In this document: piece after piece, positions 1-8,775 of the stretch
Position numbering within the stretch: position 1 is the first letter of the stretch
Layout: the number at the start of each line of letters is the position of its first letter
Origin: Bradyrhizobium sp. AZCC 1693
GTDB taxonomy: Bacteria > Pseudomonadota > Alphaproteobacteria > Rhizobiales > Xanthobacteraceae
Assembly: GCF_036924745.1 (NCBI RefSeq)
Contig: NZ_JAZHSD010000001.1
Location: forward strand, 4,898,001-4,962,000
DNA length: 64,000 bases
Reading direction: 5' to 3'
The notes under the pieces: generated by a model
Told to the model about the DNA's origin: nothing
Databases searched by the model: none
Seen by the model: the letters and a program-made list of their open reading frames with translations, nothing else
Translations under genes and position numbers: made by a program

Positions 1-1733
1 AGGTTGCGACGGGCATGCATGAGCTGGTCGAGCTCCGGCTCGAAGAAGCGGAATGAACCACGTCCGCCACTCTTGGCGGAATAAAGGGCGAGATCCGCGC
101 TCTTGAGGATTTCGTCGGGATTGGTTCCGTCGCGTGGCGCGATGGCGATGCCGATGCTGGTGCCGATGGTCACCTGATGTTCGCCAAGATCGAACGGTTC
201 GCAAAGCGCGTGGCTGATTTTTTCGGCAAGGGCCGTGGCTTCGACGACGGGATTGGTCACGTAGTCGATCACGGCGAACTCGTCGCCGCCCAGCCGTGCA
301 ATCAGGGCCGTATCGCGGATGCATTCGAGCAGCCGCGCGGCGACGGCTTGCAGCAGCTTGTCGCCTGCCGGATGACCGAGCGTGTCGTTGACCTCCTTGA
401 AGCGGTCGAGATCGAGCATCAACACGGCAAGGCCGAATCCTCCCTCGCGGGTGATTGCAAGGGCGTGCTCCATGCGCACTCTCAGCCGCACGCGATTTGG
501 CAGGTCCGTCAGCGCGTCATGCTGGGCCATATGGATGATCCTGGCCTCGGACTGCCGCTGCTCGGTGACGTCGAGGTGCGTTGCCACCCATCCGCCGCCC
601 ACCATTGGCTGTCGGGTAACGCAGATCAATCGACCGTCCGCGAATTCGTCGGTCCTGCTGGTGGTTGCGTCGGGTGGTAACGCATTCAACGTCGAGAGCA
701 ACCGCTTCGCCGCGCTTTCGCTGGTCTCGCCCTTGAGGATGCCGTTCGCAATCCGATGCTTGATGATTTGTTGATGCGGTGTTCCCGCCTTCAACAGTTC
801 CGGCGGCAGCCGATACATTTTGGCATAACGATCATTGCATACCACGAGCCGCTTCTCTGCATCGAACATGCAGAGGCCCTCCCCCATGTGGTTGATGGCG
901 GTATCCAGTCTGAGTTTTTGTTCCTGCAATTCTCTTTGCGATCCTTCAACCTCCTGCCGGGCGAGCGACAACTGGCTGATGATTTCTTCGAATTTGCGGG
1001 TTCGGTTGGCAAGGCGGCGATCCGCGAGAACGCCGATCAGGCTCATTCCGAGCACCGATAGAGCCACGCCGGCGATTGCAAGGGCGAGGAAGGTCGGAGA
1101 AAGCGACAGGCCGTGGGATATCTGTGTCGGATCGGGAATGATTAGCACGGCGCCCATGGCCGTAAAATGATGCGAGACGATTGCGAGCGTCAGCAGCAGC
1201 GCCGCTGCAAGCGTCCCCCATTTATTCTTGTGGCGTAGCGCGATCGCCAGCGCGGCATAGCCGAAGAACATGCCGAGCACGATCGAGACGAACACGAGGT
1301 CCAAGGCCCAGGTCACGCGGCCCGGCACTTCGAGCGCCCACATACCGAGATAGTGCATGCCCGCAATGCCGCCGCCGATGACGATACCGCCAGCAGCAAC
1401 GCGCCACCGGTCGGGGTCGCTGGCAGCAATTCCAAAGCCACAGGACGTCAGTACCATGGCCACGGCGAGCGACAGTGCGGTCAGGACGATGCCATAACCG
1501 GTTGATACACCGGGCTCGTAGGCGAGCATTGCAACGAAGTGCGTCGCCCAAATCCCATAGCCGATCGCAGCGCCGGCAATTGCAATCCAGATCAGGCGCG
1601 TTCGTGCCTGCGAGGCGGTGGCGCGATGAAAGATGTTGACCGCGACAATGCTTGCAACGAAGCAAACCAGACCGGCGAGCAGTACAAGCCGCCAATCATG
1701 CTCGGCGGTAAGACACGTAAATATGCGAAACAT
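1..1733 (-). CDS. MHYT-PAS-GGDEF signalling protein (partial, runs off left edge)
   Basis: Cyclic-di-GMP signalling protein anchored in the inner membrane. The start at 1733 is the first ATG after an in-frame TGA. The N-terminal ~230 residues form a seven-helix MHYT sensor with three copies of the signature (THFVAM, MHYLGM, SHHFTAMGA); MHYT domains are thought to bind a metal and sense O2, CO or NO. A PAS-like segment (NHMGEGLCMFDAEKRL) follows, then a GGDEF domain with an intact GGDEF at about residue 481, so diguanylate cyclase activity is expected. No RxxD inhibitory site is visible just upstream. The reading frame is still open at base 1, so a C-terminal EAL domain, common in this architecture, may lie outside the window. 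Family assignment is firm; the signal sensed is unknown. Confidence 0.93.
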   Translation of the reverse strand, partial: MFRIFTCLTAEHDWRLVLLAGLVCFVASIVAVNIFHRATASQARTRLIWIAIAGAAIGYGIWATHFVAMLAYEPGVSTGYGIVLTALSLAVAMVLTSCGFGIAASDPDRWRVAAGGIVIGGGIAGMHYLGMWALEVPGRVTWALDLVFVSIVLGMFFGYAALAIALRHKNKWGTLAAALLLTLAIVSHHFTAMGAVLIIPDPTQISHGLSLSPTFLALAIAGVALSVLGMSLIGVLADRRLANRTRKFEEIISQLSLARQEVEGSQRELQEQKLRLDTAINHMGEGLCMFDAEKRLVVCNDRYAKMYRLPPELLKAGTPHQQIIKHRIANGILKGETSESAAKRLLSTLNALPPDATTSRTDEFADGRLICVTRQPMVGGGWVATHLDVTEQRQSEARIIHMAQHDALTDLPNRVRLRVRMEHALAITREGGFGLAVLMLDLDRFKEVNDTLGHPAGDKLLQAVAARLLECIRDTALIARLGGDEFAVIDYVTNPVVEATALAEKISHALCEPFDLGEHQVTIGTSIGIAIAPRDGTNPDEILKSADLALYSAKSGGRGSFRFFEPELDQLMHARRN

Positions 1734-2011
1734 GCAATTGGTCCATCTTCAATCCTACGACGGTTGTCTGATTAAGCTTTCAGCGCGTTAATTTCGTGCA
1801 ATGCCCGGTTGCATGCCTACCGGAACGTAAATGCTGTTTACACAATGATTCCAAAGGCTAAGAGCCGTTGCGCACGCGACGGGACACGGCTCCCCGTATT
1901 CGTACGGGGGCTTGGAGGCCATCCCCGTTCCGGAGAGCCGGCGCGAGTCCACGGAAATGCCGGAGAACCCGACATGCCACATCAACCGGTGAGGCCGGGA
2001 GTCCGCGCCGG

Positions 2012-2362
2012 CTAATATCCCGCGACCGCCATCGCCACCACGGCGCTCAGCGCCATCCAGCCAAAATGTTTGCCGCGCGTCGCCCAGGCATTGGCGAACG
2101 CAGCGAAGCCGAACACGCAAGCGATCGTGACGATGATCCAGTGCCGTGCTGGCTCCGATTCCATCCAGGGTGCGGCGAGCAACAGCACGCCGCCACCGAT
2201 CCACGCTACGGTGCCGGCATGCCAGACCAGATGGATCAGCGTGCGCAGCCGCGCCGGCTCGATGGTCGCCCGTGCAAAGACCTTGGTTTCGCCGAGCACG
2301 CCGTGGATCAGGGCAACCGCAATTGCGGCGAGGCCGGAACATTGCAGCAAGAGATCGCGCAT
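2012..2362 (-). CDS. Small four-helix membrane protein, divergent from TetR gene
   Basis: A 116-residue protein made almost entirely of four hydrophobic helices (LAAIAVALIHGV, VAWIGGGVLLLAAPW, IIVTIACVFGFAAFANAW, MALSAVVAMAVAGY). I do not recognise a named family with certainty. The ATG at 2362 is preceded by GGAGG five bases upstream, which favours it over the ATG at 2374. It is transcribed divergently from a TetR-family gene, and a palindrome matching a second one near that gene lies directly upstream of its start. It is therefore probably the main target of the regulator. Transport or efflux helper is a possibility, but nothing in the sequence proves it. Confidence 0.8.
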   Translation of the reverse strand: MRDLLLQCSGLAAIAVALIHGVLGETKVFARATIEPARLRTLIHLVWHAGTVAWIGGGVLLLAAPWMESEPARHWIIVTIACVFGFAAFANAWATRGKHFGWMALSAVVAMAVAGY

Positions 2363-2370
2363 CGGATCCT

Positions 2371-2388
2371 CCATACAGTGCTGTATGG
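2371..2388. promoter_or_regulatory. Palindromic operator 1 for the adjacent TetR regulator
   Basis: CCATACAGTGCTGTATGG: two perfect 8-base arms around a TG centre. It sits just upstream of the small membrane protein start (2362) and overlaps the alternative ATG at 2374. Its core ATACAG-N2-CTGTAT recurs 43 bases away near the tetR start. The pairing of two matching sites in a divergent TetR intergenic region makes an operator role likely; this is inference. Confidence 0.75.
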
Positions 2389-2413
2389 TTATGGCGCATG
2401 CGCTGGCTCCTGT

Positions 2414-2431
2414 CAATACAGTGGTGTATGG
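2414..2431. promoter_or_regulatory. Palindromic operator 2 for the adjacent TetR regulator
   Basis: CAATACAGTGGTGTATGG, an imperfect copy of the 2371-2388 palindrome, lying 22 bases before the TetR start codon. The distance between the two sites is 43 bases, close to four helical turns, so two dimers could bind the same face of the DNA and control both divergent genes. Confidence 0.7.
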
Positions 2432-2452
2432 TGCGGTATTGCGGGAACGACC

Positions 2453-2989
2453 ATGAGCGATCAACTCTCGGCCAAAGACTGGCTCGATCAGGGCCTCAAG
2501 ACGCTGGCGCAGAAGGGTTTCACGGCCCTGAAGGCGGAACCTTTGGCGAAGGCGATGGGGGTCTCACGCGGCAGCTTTTACTGGCATTTCGCCGATATCA
2601 ACGCGTTCCGTGCGGCCATCCTCGCGCATTGGCGCGAGGTGGCCGCCGAGCAGATCATCGCCAATGTCGAAGCCGCCGCGAAAGATGAAAACCCGCTGGC
2701 GTTGCTGCTGAGCCGGGTATTTAGCGAAAAGCTGACGCTGGAGAAGGCGGTCCGCACCTGGGCCAGCGTCGATCCCGCCGCCCGCGCCGCCATGCAGGCG
2801 ATTGACCGGCGGCGGCTCAGCTATGTCGAAAACCTTTTATTGCAGTTCGGCTTGCGGGCGGAAGTGGCCCGCGCCCGCGCCCAACTCCTCTATTGGGCGT
2901 TTCTCGGCTACGCGCTATCGGACCAGGCCTTGCCGAAGGCGCGGCAGCAGGCCGTGCTCGACGAAATGTTGCAAATGGCCCAGCGCTAG
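2453..2989 (+). CDS. TetR/AcrR family transcriptional regulator
   Basis: 178 residues. The N-terminal helix-turn-helix is typical of TetR (KAEPLAKAMGVSRGSFYWHFADINAFRAAIL, quoted in parts: AKAMGVSRGSFY at about 35-46, WHF following). The rest is an all-helical ligand and dimerisation domain. The ATG at 2453 is chosen because the open frame upstream crosses both operators and the divergent promoter region. The gene faces away from the small membrane protein gene, with two matching palindromes between them, so autoregulation and repression of the neighbour are expected. The ligand cannot be predicted. Confidence 0.92.
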   Translation: MSDQLSAKDWLDQGLKTLAQKGFTALKAEPLAKAMGVSRGSFYWHFADINAFRAAILAHWREVAAEQIIANVEAAAKDENPLALLLSRVFSEKLTLEKAVRTWASVDPAARAAMQAIDRRRLSYVENLLLQFGLRAEVARARAQLLYWAFLGYALSDQALPKARQQAVLDEMLQMAQR

Positions 2990-3049
2990 CTCGCGCAGTT
3001 ACAGGCCGGGTCCAATATGCTAAGGACCGCGGTAAACCGGAGACCGCAA

Positions 3050-3247
3050 ATGAATGCCACGCCCGAACGCCTCGACAGCACCGTCGATCCAAAGCTGTTG
3101 GAGATCCTGGTCTGTCCGGTGACCAAGGGCCCGCTCGAATTCGATTCGACCCGGCAGGAACTGATCTCGCGCTCGGCCAAGCTCGCCTACCCGATCCGCG
3201 ACGGCATCCCGATCATGCTGCCGGAAGAGGCGCGAAAGATCGAGTGA
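3050..3247 (+). CDS. Trm112 family protein (YcaR-like)
   Basis: A 65-residue protein of the Trm112/UPF0434 family. It contains the usual [16 protein letters not shown] segment (residues ~12-27) and the C-terminal [12 protein letters not shown] motif. Only one of the family's zinc-ligand cysteines is present (LVCPVTKG where others have CPxC), as in many proteobacterial members. The start at 3050 follows a GGAG sequence; an upstream ATG at 3017 would add 11 residues without family support. In eukaryotes and archaea Trm112 activates methyltransferases; the bacterial role is not settled. It converges with the downstream FAD hydroxylase gene across a hairpin. Confidence 0.85.
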   Translation: MNATPERLDSTVDPKLLEILVCPVTKGPLEFDSTRQELISRSAKLAYPIRDGIPIMLPEEARKIE

Positions 3248-3254
3248 CGAAAGC

Positions 3255-3315
3255 GGCGAATGGTGAGTGGCGAATAGCGGAAATTCCATTCGCTACTCCC
3301 TATTCGCCATTCGCC
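3255..3315. repeat. Intergenic hairpin between convergent genes
   Basis: An imperfect inverted repeat whose left arm carries GGCGAATGG and GGCGAATAG and whose right arm reads CTATTCGCCATTCGCC. It fills the gap between the Trm112-like gene and the convergent FAD hydroxylase gene, so it may serve as a bidirectional terminator as well as being one of the genome's dispersed palindromes. Confidence 0.6.
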
Positions 3316-3317
3316 TT

Positions 3318-4535
3318 CTACAGCGCCTCACCCTTCAACAGCCGCGGTACCTCGCCGGACAATCCCGCGGCCTGCCGGATGAAAAGGCTCTTCAGCGGCG
3401 GCGCGCGATCGACGAGGCCGAGCCCGATATCGCGCACGGCTCGCAACAAATTCGATTCGTTCGAGAACAGGAAGTTCAGCGAATTGGTGGCAAGCCCCAT
3501 CGCCATTGTGTCGAAGCGCCGCCAGCGCTGGTAGCGGTCGAGCACGTCGGCCTGCCCGGGATCGATGCCGAGCCGCGCCGCATCGACCACGACTTCGGCC
3601 AGCGCGGCGATGTCCTTCAGGCCCATGTTGAGGCCCTGCCCCGCGATCGGATGAATGACGTGCGCAGCATCGCCGACCAGCGCCAGCCGCTCGGCGATGA
3701 ATGAGCGGGCGACGAAATAGCCAAGCGGAAACGCGCGAGGCTTGTCGAGCGCCTTGATCTCGCCGAGGTGCAGCCCGAAGCGCTTCTCGAGTTCATCGTG
3801 GAACTCGGCTTCGCCGAGCGCGGTGATGCGCGCGGCCTCGGTGCGGCTCTCGGTCCATACCAGCGACGAGCGCTTGCCGGTCAGCGGCAGGATCGCGAAC
3901 GGACCCGCGGGAAGAAAATGCTCTTCGGCGCGGCCCTGATGATCGCGCTCATGGCCGACGGTGACGACGATGCCGGATTGATCGTAGTCCCAGCCATGGG
4001 TGGCAATGCCGGCGCGCTCGCGCAGTTTTGAGCGCGCGCCGTCGGCGGCCACCAGCAGGCTTGCCTCGACGACATTGCCGTCGGCGAGCGTCACGGTGAC
4101 GCCATCGGAACGCGAATCGTGGGTCGAAACCGCCGTGGCCCGGAGATCGATGCCTTCAGCCTCGGCGCGAGCCACCAGCGCATCGATCAGACGGCGATTT
4201 TCGACCATGTGGGCGAAGGGTTCGCCGGGTTCGACATTTCCCGCAAAGGTCAGGAACACCGGACGGGTGGCATCCTCCAGCTTGGAATCGGTGACGACCA
4301 TGTCGAGGATCGGCTGGGAGTCGGATACCTTGTCCCAGACGCCGAGCGCCTCGAACAACCGCCGGCACGCGGCCACGATCGCGGTCGCCCGCGGATCGCG
4401 GCTCGGCCGCGTGGCAAGTGCCGGATCGGCAACGATGACGGGAATATCGGGGCCCAGGCCCTGACGGAACGCCAGCGCCAGCGCCAGCCCTGCAAAGGCG
4501 CCGCCACAGATGACAATGCTTCGCTGTGCCGCCAT
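3318..4535 (-). CDS. UbiH/UbiF/VisC-type FAD-dependent ubiquinone hydroxylase
   Basis: 405 residues, the usual length for the UbiH/COQ6 family of flavin monooxygenases, which hydroxylate the ring of ubiquinone precursors at the membrane. Visible motifs: N-terminal dinucleotide-binding SIVICGGAFAGLALAL; the central DGARSKLRE (DG motif); and the family signature VGDAAHVIHPIAGQGLNMG near residue 290. Which ring position is modified (UbiH, UbiF, UbiI or the broader UbiL/UbiM types of alphaproteobacteria) cannot be decided from sequence, so no symbol is given. The next upstream gene, tesB-like, is divergent. Confidence 0.9.
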   Translation of the reverse strand: MAAQRSIVICGGAFAGLALALAFRQGLGPDIPVIVADPALATRPSRDPRATAIVAACRRLFEALGVWDKVSDSQPILDMVVTDSKLEDATRPVFLTFAGNVEPGEPFAHMVENRRLIDALVARAEAEGIDLRATAVSTHDSRSDGVTVTLADGNVVEASLLVAADGARSKLRERAGIATHGWDYDQSGIVVTVGHERDHQGRAEEHFLPAGPFAILPLTGKRSSLVWTESRTEAARITALGEAEFHDELEKRFGLHLGEIKALDKPRAFPLGYFVARSFIAERLALVGDAAHVIHPIAGQGLNMGLKDIAALAEVVVDAARLGIDPGQADVLDRYQRWRRFDTMAMGLATNSLNFLFSNESNLLRAVRDIGLGLVDRAPPLKSLFIRQAAGLSGEVPRLLKGEAL

Positions 4536-4626
4536 GCGATCCTTGCCCGGTTACTTCGTCAGACTACGCTTGCTACCTGATTATAGCTGGGCGAAACAGG
4601 GCCGAGAAACAAGGCTTATGTCACCC

Positions 4627-4707
4627 CGTCATTCCGGGGCACATGTCAGCGTGAACCCGGAATCTCGAGATTCCGGGTTCAACGCTTCGCATCGCCCCGG
4701 AATGACG
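4627..4707. repeat. Dispersed palindromic element (CGTCATTCCGGGGC type)
   Basis: Outer arms CGTCATTCCGGGGC and GCCCCGGAATGACG enclose a perfect 28-base inner palindrome at 4653-4680 centred on TCTCGAGA. A second copy with the same outer arms lies at 28380-28473. The form matches REP-like intergenic elements of Bradyrhizobium-type genomes. It sits between two divergent genes, so it is not simply a terminator. Confidence 0.85.
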
Positions 4708-4732
4708 CAAAATGTTCGACCGAAAGCACGCC

Positions 4733-5593
4733 ATGTCCAAAGGCCTCATTGACCTGATTTCGATCCTCGATCTCGAACAGCTCGAGGTGAACCTGTTTAG
4801 AGGCAACAGCCCAAAGACGAGCTGGCAACGGGTATTCGGCGGCCAGGTGATCGGACAGGCGATGGTGGCGGCTTGCCGCACCGTCGAGGGCCGCCTGCCG
4901 CATTCAATCCATTGCTATTTCATCCTGCCCGGCGATCCGCAGATCCCGATCATCTACCAGGTCGAACGCCTGCGCGACGGCAAGAGCTATTCGACCCGTC
5001 GCGTCACCGCGATCCAGCATGGCAACGCGATCTTCTCGATCATGGTGTCGTTCCATGCGGAAGAGGAAGGCGCGTTCAACCATCAGGAAAAGATGCCGGA
5101 TGTTCCGCCGCCGGAAAAACTCACGGCGGAAGAAGTGTCGAAGCAGCCGATGTTCAAGGAGATGCCGGAATTCATCCGCCGCTATTACGAATCCGACCGG
5201 CCGATCGAGCTGCGCCCGGTCGAGCTCGGCCGCTATTTCGGCCAGAAGATCGACGACGGGCGCATCCATGTCTGGATTCGCACCGCGGCCAAGTTGCCCG
5301 ACGATCCCGCGCTGCATTTGTGCGCGCTGGCGTATGCGTCGGATTTCTCGCTGCTCGATGCGGTGATGGCGCGCTACGGCCGCACCCTGTTCGACAAGCG
5401 GATGATGCCGGCGAGCCTCGACCACGCGATGTGGTTTCACCGGCCGTTCCGCGCCGATGAATGGCTACTCTACGCGCAGGACTCCCCGAGCGCGCAAGAC
5501 GGCCGCGGATTGACCCGCGGCCTGATCTTCAAGCCCGACGGCACGCTGGTGGCGTCGGTCGCCCAGGAGGGCTCGGTGCGCCAGCGCAAGTGA
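4733..5593 (+). CDS. tesB: Acyl-CoA thioesterase II
   Basis: 286 residues, equal to the standard TesB length, with two tandem hot-dog folds. It hydrolyses acyl-CoA to free acid and CoA in the cytoplasm. Family landmarks are visible: FGGQVIGQAMVAA near residue 36; HSIHCYFILPGDP; the catalytic Asp in YASDFSLLD; the Thr/Ser region SLDHAMWFHRPF; and the C-terminal Gln in VASVAQEGSVR. The start MSKGLIDLISILDLE at 4733 fits the family better than the upstream ATG at 4712, which adds seven residues. It is followed closely by the convergent GYF_2 gene. Confidence 0.93.
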   Translation: MSKGLIDLISILDLEQLEVNLFRGNSPKTSWQRVFGGQVIGQAMVAACRTVEGRLPHSIHCYFILPGDPQIPIIYQVERLRDGKSYSTRRVTAIQHGNAIFSIMVSFHAEEEGAFNHQEKMPDVPPPEKLTAEEVSKQPMFKEMPEFIRRYYESDRPIELRPVELGRYFGQKIDDGRIHVWIRTAAKLPDDPALHLCALAYASDFSLLDAVMARYGRTLFDKRMMPASLDHAMWFHRPFRADEWLLYAQDSPSAQDGRGLTRGLIFKPDGTLVASVAQEGSVRQRK

Positions 5594-5596
5594 GCT

Positions 5597-6484
5597 TTAG
5601 CCGTTGGCCGATGCGCCTCGCTCGGCCAAAACGGTCTGCGACGCCAGCCACTGCCACATCCATCGATACACCCACGGTATCGGGATGATGAAGGCGCTGG
5701 CGATTGCAGCCACGATCGTACGCCACAGGAACTCCAGGCCGCTGCCGATGAAGAGGACTTCGCGCCGCGTGCCCTGGATGTTCCGGCAAACCCACCGCAT
5801 CCAGGCCACGTAAACCCAGGCCCAGCCGACGATGGTGATGATGGCGATAGCCGCAAGAATGGCCCAACCGACGTAAGCCCAGACCGGGCCGGAGAAGCCG
5901 AGTTCGAGTGGCTGCCCGTTGGACGCGAGATTCGCGATGAACCATTTGAGAAACAACCAGTGCAGGGCCATCAGAACGAGGATCATCAGATTGCTGAGCA
6001 ACTGGCTGCCGATAAAGCCAACGCCAATCATGAGAACGACGAAGCCAAAAAACCAGGGAACGATCGTCATCGCCTCGCCCTCGAAGCTGAGGTTCGGCCG
6101 TCCCGGCACGCCCACGCACGGGACGATCCACTTGATGTACCAGATCAGAACCCATGGTGCCGGGATGATGAAGATCAGACCGACCACGAGCGCCAGGGTA
6201 CGCCACGTAAATTCCAGGATCCCGAAGTCGATCGACAGCGGACCTCCGCTATAGCTCCCGGCCATTGGCGGCTGGCCGCCGGGGTGCGGCATGGAGGGCG
6301 GGCCTGATCCGCCGGGGATCAGGCCGGGAATGTCGCCGGCCCGCTGCCAGCCCGACATCCCCTCGGTCCAGACCAATGTGTCCGCGCCAACCATGCCCCG
6401 GGTAATAAGGTCGCGGAGCTGCGCCTCCGGATAAGGGCCCTGTTGCTGGCCGCTGGATGCATAAAACCACGATCGGTTCGACAT
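5597..6484 (-). CDS. GYF_2 (DUF4339) domain membrane protein with duplicated DUF898-like module
   Basis: 295 residues. The N-terminus (~2-55) is a GYF_2 domain: WFYASSGQQQGPYPEAQLRD then a TLVWTEGMSGWQRAGDIP ending. A Pro/Gly-rich linker follows, then a membrane part with about six helices. The membrane part holds two copies of one module, FTWRTLALVVGLIFIIPAPWV and FLWRTIVAAIASAFIIPIPWV (shown as their cores), which resemble DUF898/YjgN-type repeats. The ATG at 6484 has an AAGGGAA ribosome site; the in-frame ATG at 6544 lacks one. GYF_2 domains are thought to bind proline-rich peptides; the function here is unknown. It is divergent from glnK1. Confidence 0.8.
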   Translation of the reverse strand: MSNRSWFYASSGQQQGPYPEAQLRDLITRGMVGADTLVWTEGMSGWQRAGDIPGLIPGGSGPPSMPHPGGQPPMAGSYSGGPLSIDFGILEFTWRTLALVVGLIFIIPAPWVLIWYIKWIVPCVGVPGRPNLSFEGEAMTIVPWFFGFVVLMIGVGFIGSQLLSNLMILVLMALHWLFLKWFIANLASNGQPLELGFSGPVWAYVGWAILAAIAIITIVGWAWVYVAWMRWVCRNIQGTRREVLFIGSGLEFLWRTIVAAIASAFIIPIPWVYRWMWQWLASQTVLAERGASANG

Positions 6485-6578
6485 TATTATTCCCTTGAGC
6501 CGTGGAAATGGGGGAGCCGGCGGAGTGGCTGGCGGTGAAACCACATTTTGGCGGACGATCCTGCCGCCTGTACAGTGA

Positions 6579-7067
<489 letters not shown>

Positions 7068-7159
7068 GGCATCGCGAAAATTCAACGCGCGGCGGCAACG
7101 ACGCCGAACGCGAGAAGCCAAGAAACGACAACGACACGACAACAGGCCGGGGGAATTCC

Positions 7160-8467
7160 ATGGGGGCACCATCGTATCGTGCAGCGGGGAATGCTGCGCT
7201 CATCACGCTTGCGGCGAGTTCGCTCGCGACGCCGGCCCTGGCCGCCGAGACGTCCACCATCAATGCCGCCGACACTGCATGGATAATCGTCGCCACCGCG
7301 CTGGTCCTGATGATGACGATACCGGGCCTGGCGCTGTTCTATTCCGGCATGGTGCGCAAGAAGAACGTGCTGGCGACCATGGCACAGAGCCTCGCTGCCG
7401 TTGCGATCATCTCGATTCTGTGGGTGGCGTTCGGCTATTCGCTGGCCTTCGTCGGCGACGGTCCCTGGATCGGCACGCTCGACCGTTGGTTCCTGATCGG
7501 AATGACAATGGAGAGCGTCAACCCGGCGGCCAAGACGATACCGGAAGCGCTGTTCATGCTGTACCAGATGACGTTTGCGATCATCACGGTGGCGCTGGTG
7601 GCAGGCGCGGTGGCGGACCGGATGCGGTTCTCGGCCTATCTGCTGTTTTCCGTCGGCTGGTTCACATTCGTCTATGTGCCGCTTGCGCACTGGGTGTGGG
7701 GCGGCGGATTCCTTGCCACCAGGGGCGTGCTGGATTTCGCCGGCGGCCTCGTCGTGCATCTTTCCGCCGGCATCGGCGGACTGGTTGCGGCGATGGTGAT
7801 GGGCCGGCGTCAGGGCTATGGCAGCGAGAACCTCGCGCCGTTCGACCTGTCGCTCGCCGTGATCGGCACCGGATTGTTGTGGGTCGGCTGGTTCGGCTTC
7901 AATGGCGGGTCGGCGCTGGCCGCGAATTCGCGCGCGGTGATGGCGATCACCGCGACGCATCTGGCCGCCTGCGCCGGCGCGCTGACCTGGGCAGCGATCG
8001 AATGGGCGACGCGGCGCAAGCCGTCGGTGCTCGGCATGATTTCGGGCGCCGTCGCGGGTCTCGGCACCATCACGCCGGCTTCCGGATACGTTGCGCCGTG
8101 GCACGGCGTCGTCATCGGCGTCGTCGCGGGAACGCTGTGTTTCTGGGCCTGCACCTGGCTCAAGCAGCGCTTCAAATATGACGACTCGCTCGACGTGTTC
8201 GGCGTCCACGGCATTGGCGGATTGACCGGCACATTGCTCGCCGGCGTCTTTGCGGTGAACGCGATCGGCGGCACCGCAGGTCTGATCGAGGGCAATGCGC
8301 AGCAAGTCCTGATCCAGCTCTATGGGATCGCCGCCACGCTGGTGTGGTCCGGCGGCATCACCTTTGTGCTGCTCAAGCTGGTGGGCGTGCTCGCGCCGCT
8401 GCGGGTATCGCTGCAGCAGGAGCTGGAAGGCCTCGATATCTCGCAGCACGGCGAAGCGCTGCAATAG
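7160..8467 (+). CDS. amtB: Ammonium transporter (first copy)
   Basis: 435 residues, Amt/MEP/Rh family; conducts ammonium through the inner membrane. It has a cleavable-looking N-terminal helix ending PALAAE, then eleven helices. The pore twin histidines are visible in VPLAHWVWGGG and FGVHGIGGLTGTLLAG, and the signature DFAGGLVVHLSAG is present. The ATG at 7160 follows a purine-rich GGGGGA. The ORF could extend upstream to 7064, but that part has no transporter character. It lies just after glnK1, whose product should gate it. It lacks the Ala-rich periplasmic insertion seen in the second copy. Confidence 0.95.
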   Translation: MGAPSYRAAGNAALITLAASSLATPALAAETSTINAADTAWIIVATALVLMMTIPGLALFYSGMVRKKNVLATMAQSLAAVAIISILWVAFGYSLAFVGDGPWIGTLDRWFLIGMTMESVNPAAKTIPEALFMLYQMTFAIITVALVAGAVADRMRFSAYLLFSVGWFTFVYVPLAHWVWGGGFLATRGVLDFAGGLVVHLSAGIGGLVAAMVMGRRQGYGSENLAPFDLSLAVIGTGLLWVGWFGFNGGSALAANSRAVMAITATHLAACAGALTWAAIEWATRRKPSVLGMISGAVAGLGTITPASGYVAPWHGVVIGVVAGTLCFWACTWLKQRFKYDDSLDVFGVHGIGGLTGTLLAGVFAVNAIGGTAGLIEGNAQQVLIQLYGIAATLVWSGGITFVLLKLVGVLAPLRVSLQQELEGLDISQHGEALQ

Positions 8468-8525
8468 GCCGCCCACCCCGTTACCACTTTCTTGCACTGC
8501 CGCTGAGCAGGGATTGTTTCCTCCC

Positions 8526-8558
8526 GTCAGGTCTGCCCACGATTTGGGCAAACCTGAC
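8526..8558. repeat. Hairpin downstream of first amtB
   Basis: GTCAGGTCTGCCC pairs with GGGCAAACCTGAC around a seven-base loop: 13 paired positions with one mismatch. No T-run follows, so it is not a classical intrinsic terminator. It may still end or stabilise the glnK1-amtB1 transcript. The rest of the 308-base gap to glnK2 holds the sigma-54-type promoter and a direct repeat. Confidence 0.6.
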
Positions 8559-8654
8559 TACGCTTTGGGCGCGACCGAATGGCGCAGGAACGTGCAATTC
8601 CCGCAAAGGGCGAAAAGGGCCGGATTCATAATCTGTTAGTGAACGGTCCTGATC

Positions 8655-8670
8655 TGGCACGGCATTTGAT
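8655..8670 (+). promoter_or_regulatory. Sigma-54-type promoter upstream of second glnK
   Basis: TGGCACGGCATTTGAT agrees with the consensus TGGCACG-N4-TTGCA except at the base after TTG (A instead of C). The invariant GG is present at -24. It lies 105 bases before the glnK2 start. RpoN/NtrC control of glnK-amtB is well known in proteobacteria. Two direct copies of CCGCGT-R-GTGAAC (8691-8703 and 8708-8720) lie between the promoter and the gene; their role is unknown. Confidence 0.65.
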
Positions 8671-8775
8671 TCTATGGGTGCTGGCTGTGCCCGCGTAGTG
8701 AACATCTCCGCGTGGTGAACCTCAGTCGAGAACGCCCGGTCCCTCTGAGCCGGGCCCAAGCGGGGACCAAGACCC

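Noticed and set aside
1734..2011. Possible gene or structured RNA between the MHYT protein and the membrane protein
   Set aside because: Only short frames with no ribosome site; palindromic fragments are weak and no RNA family is recognised.
7082..8551. 489-codon open frame antisense to amtB1
   Set aside because: Low-complexity shadow of the transporter gene, with no domain.
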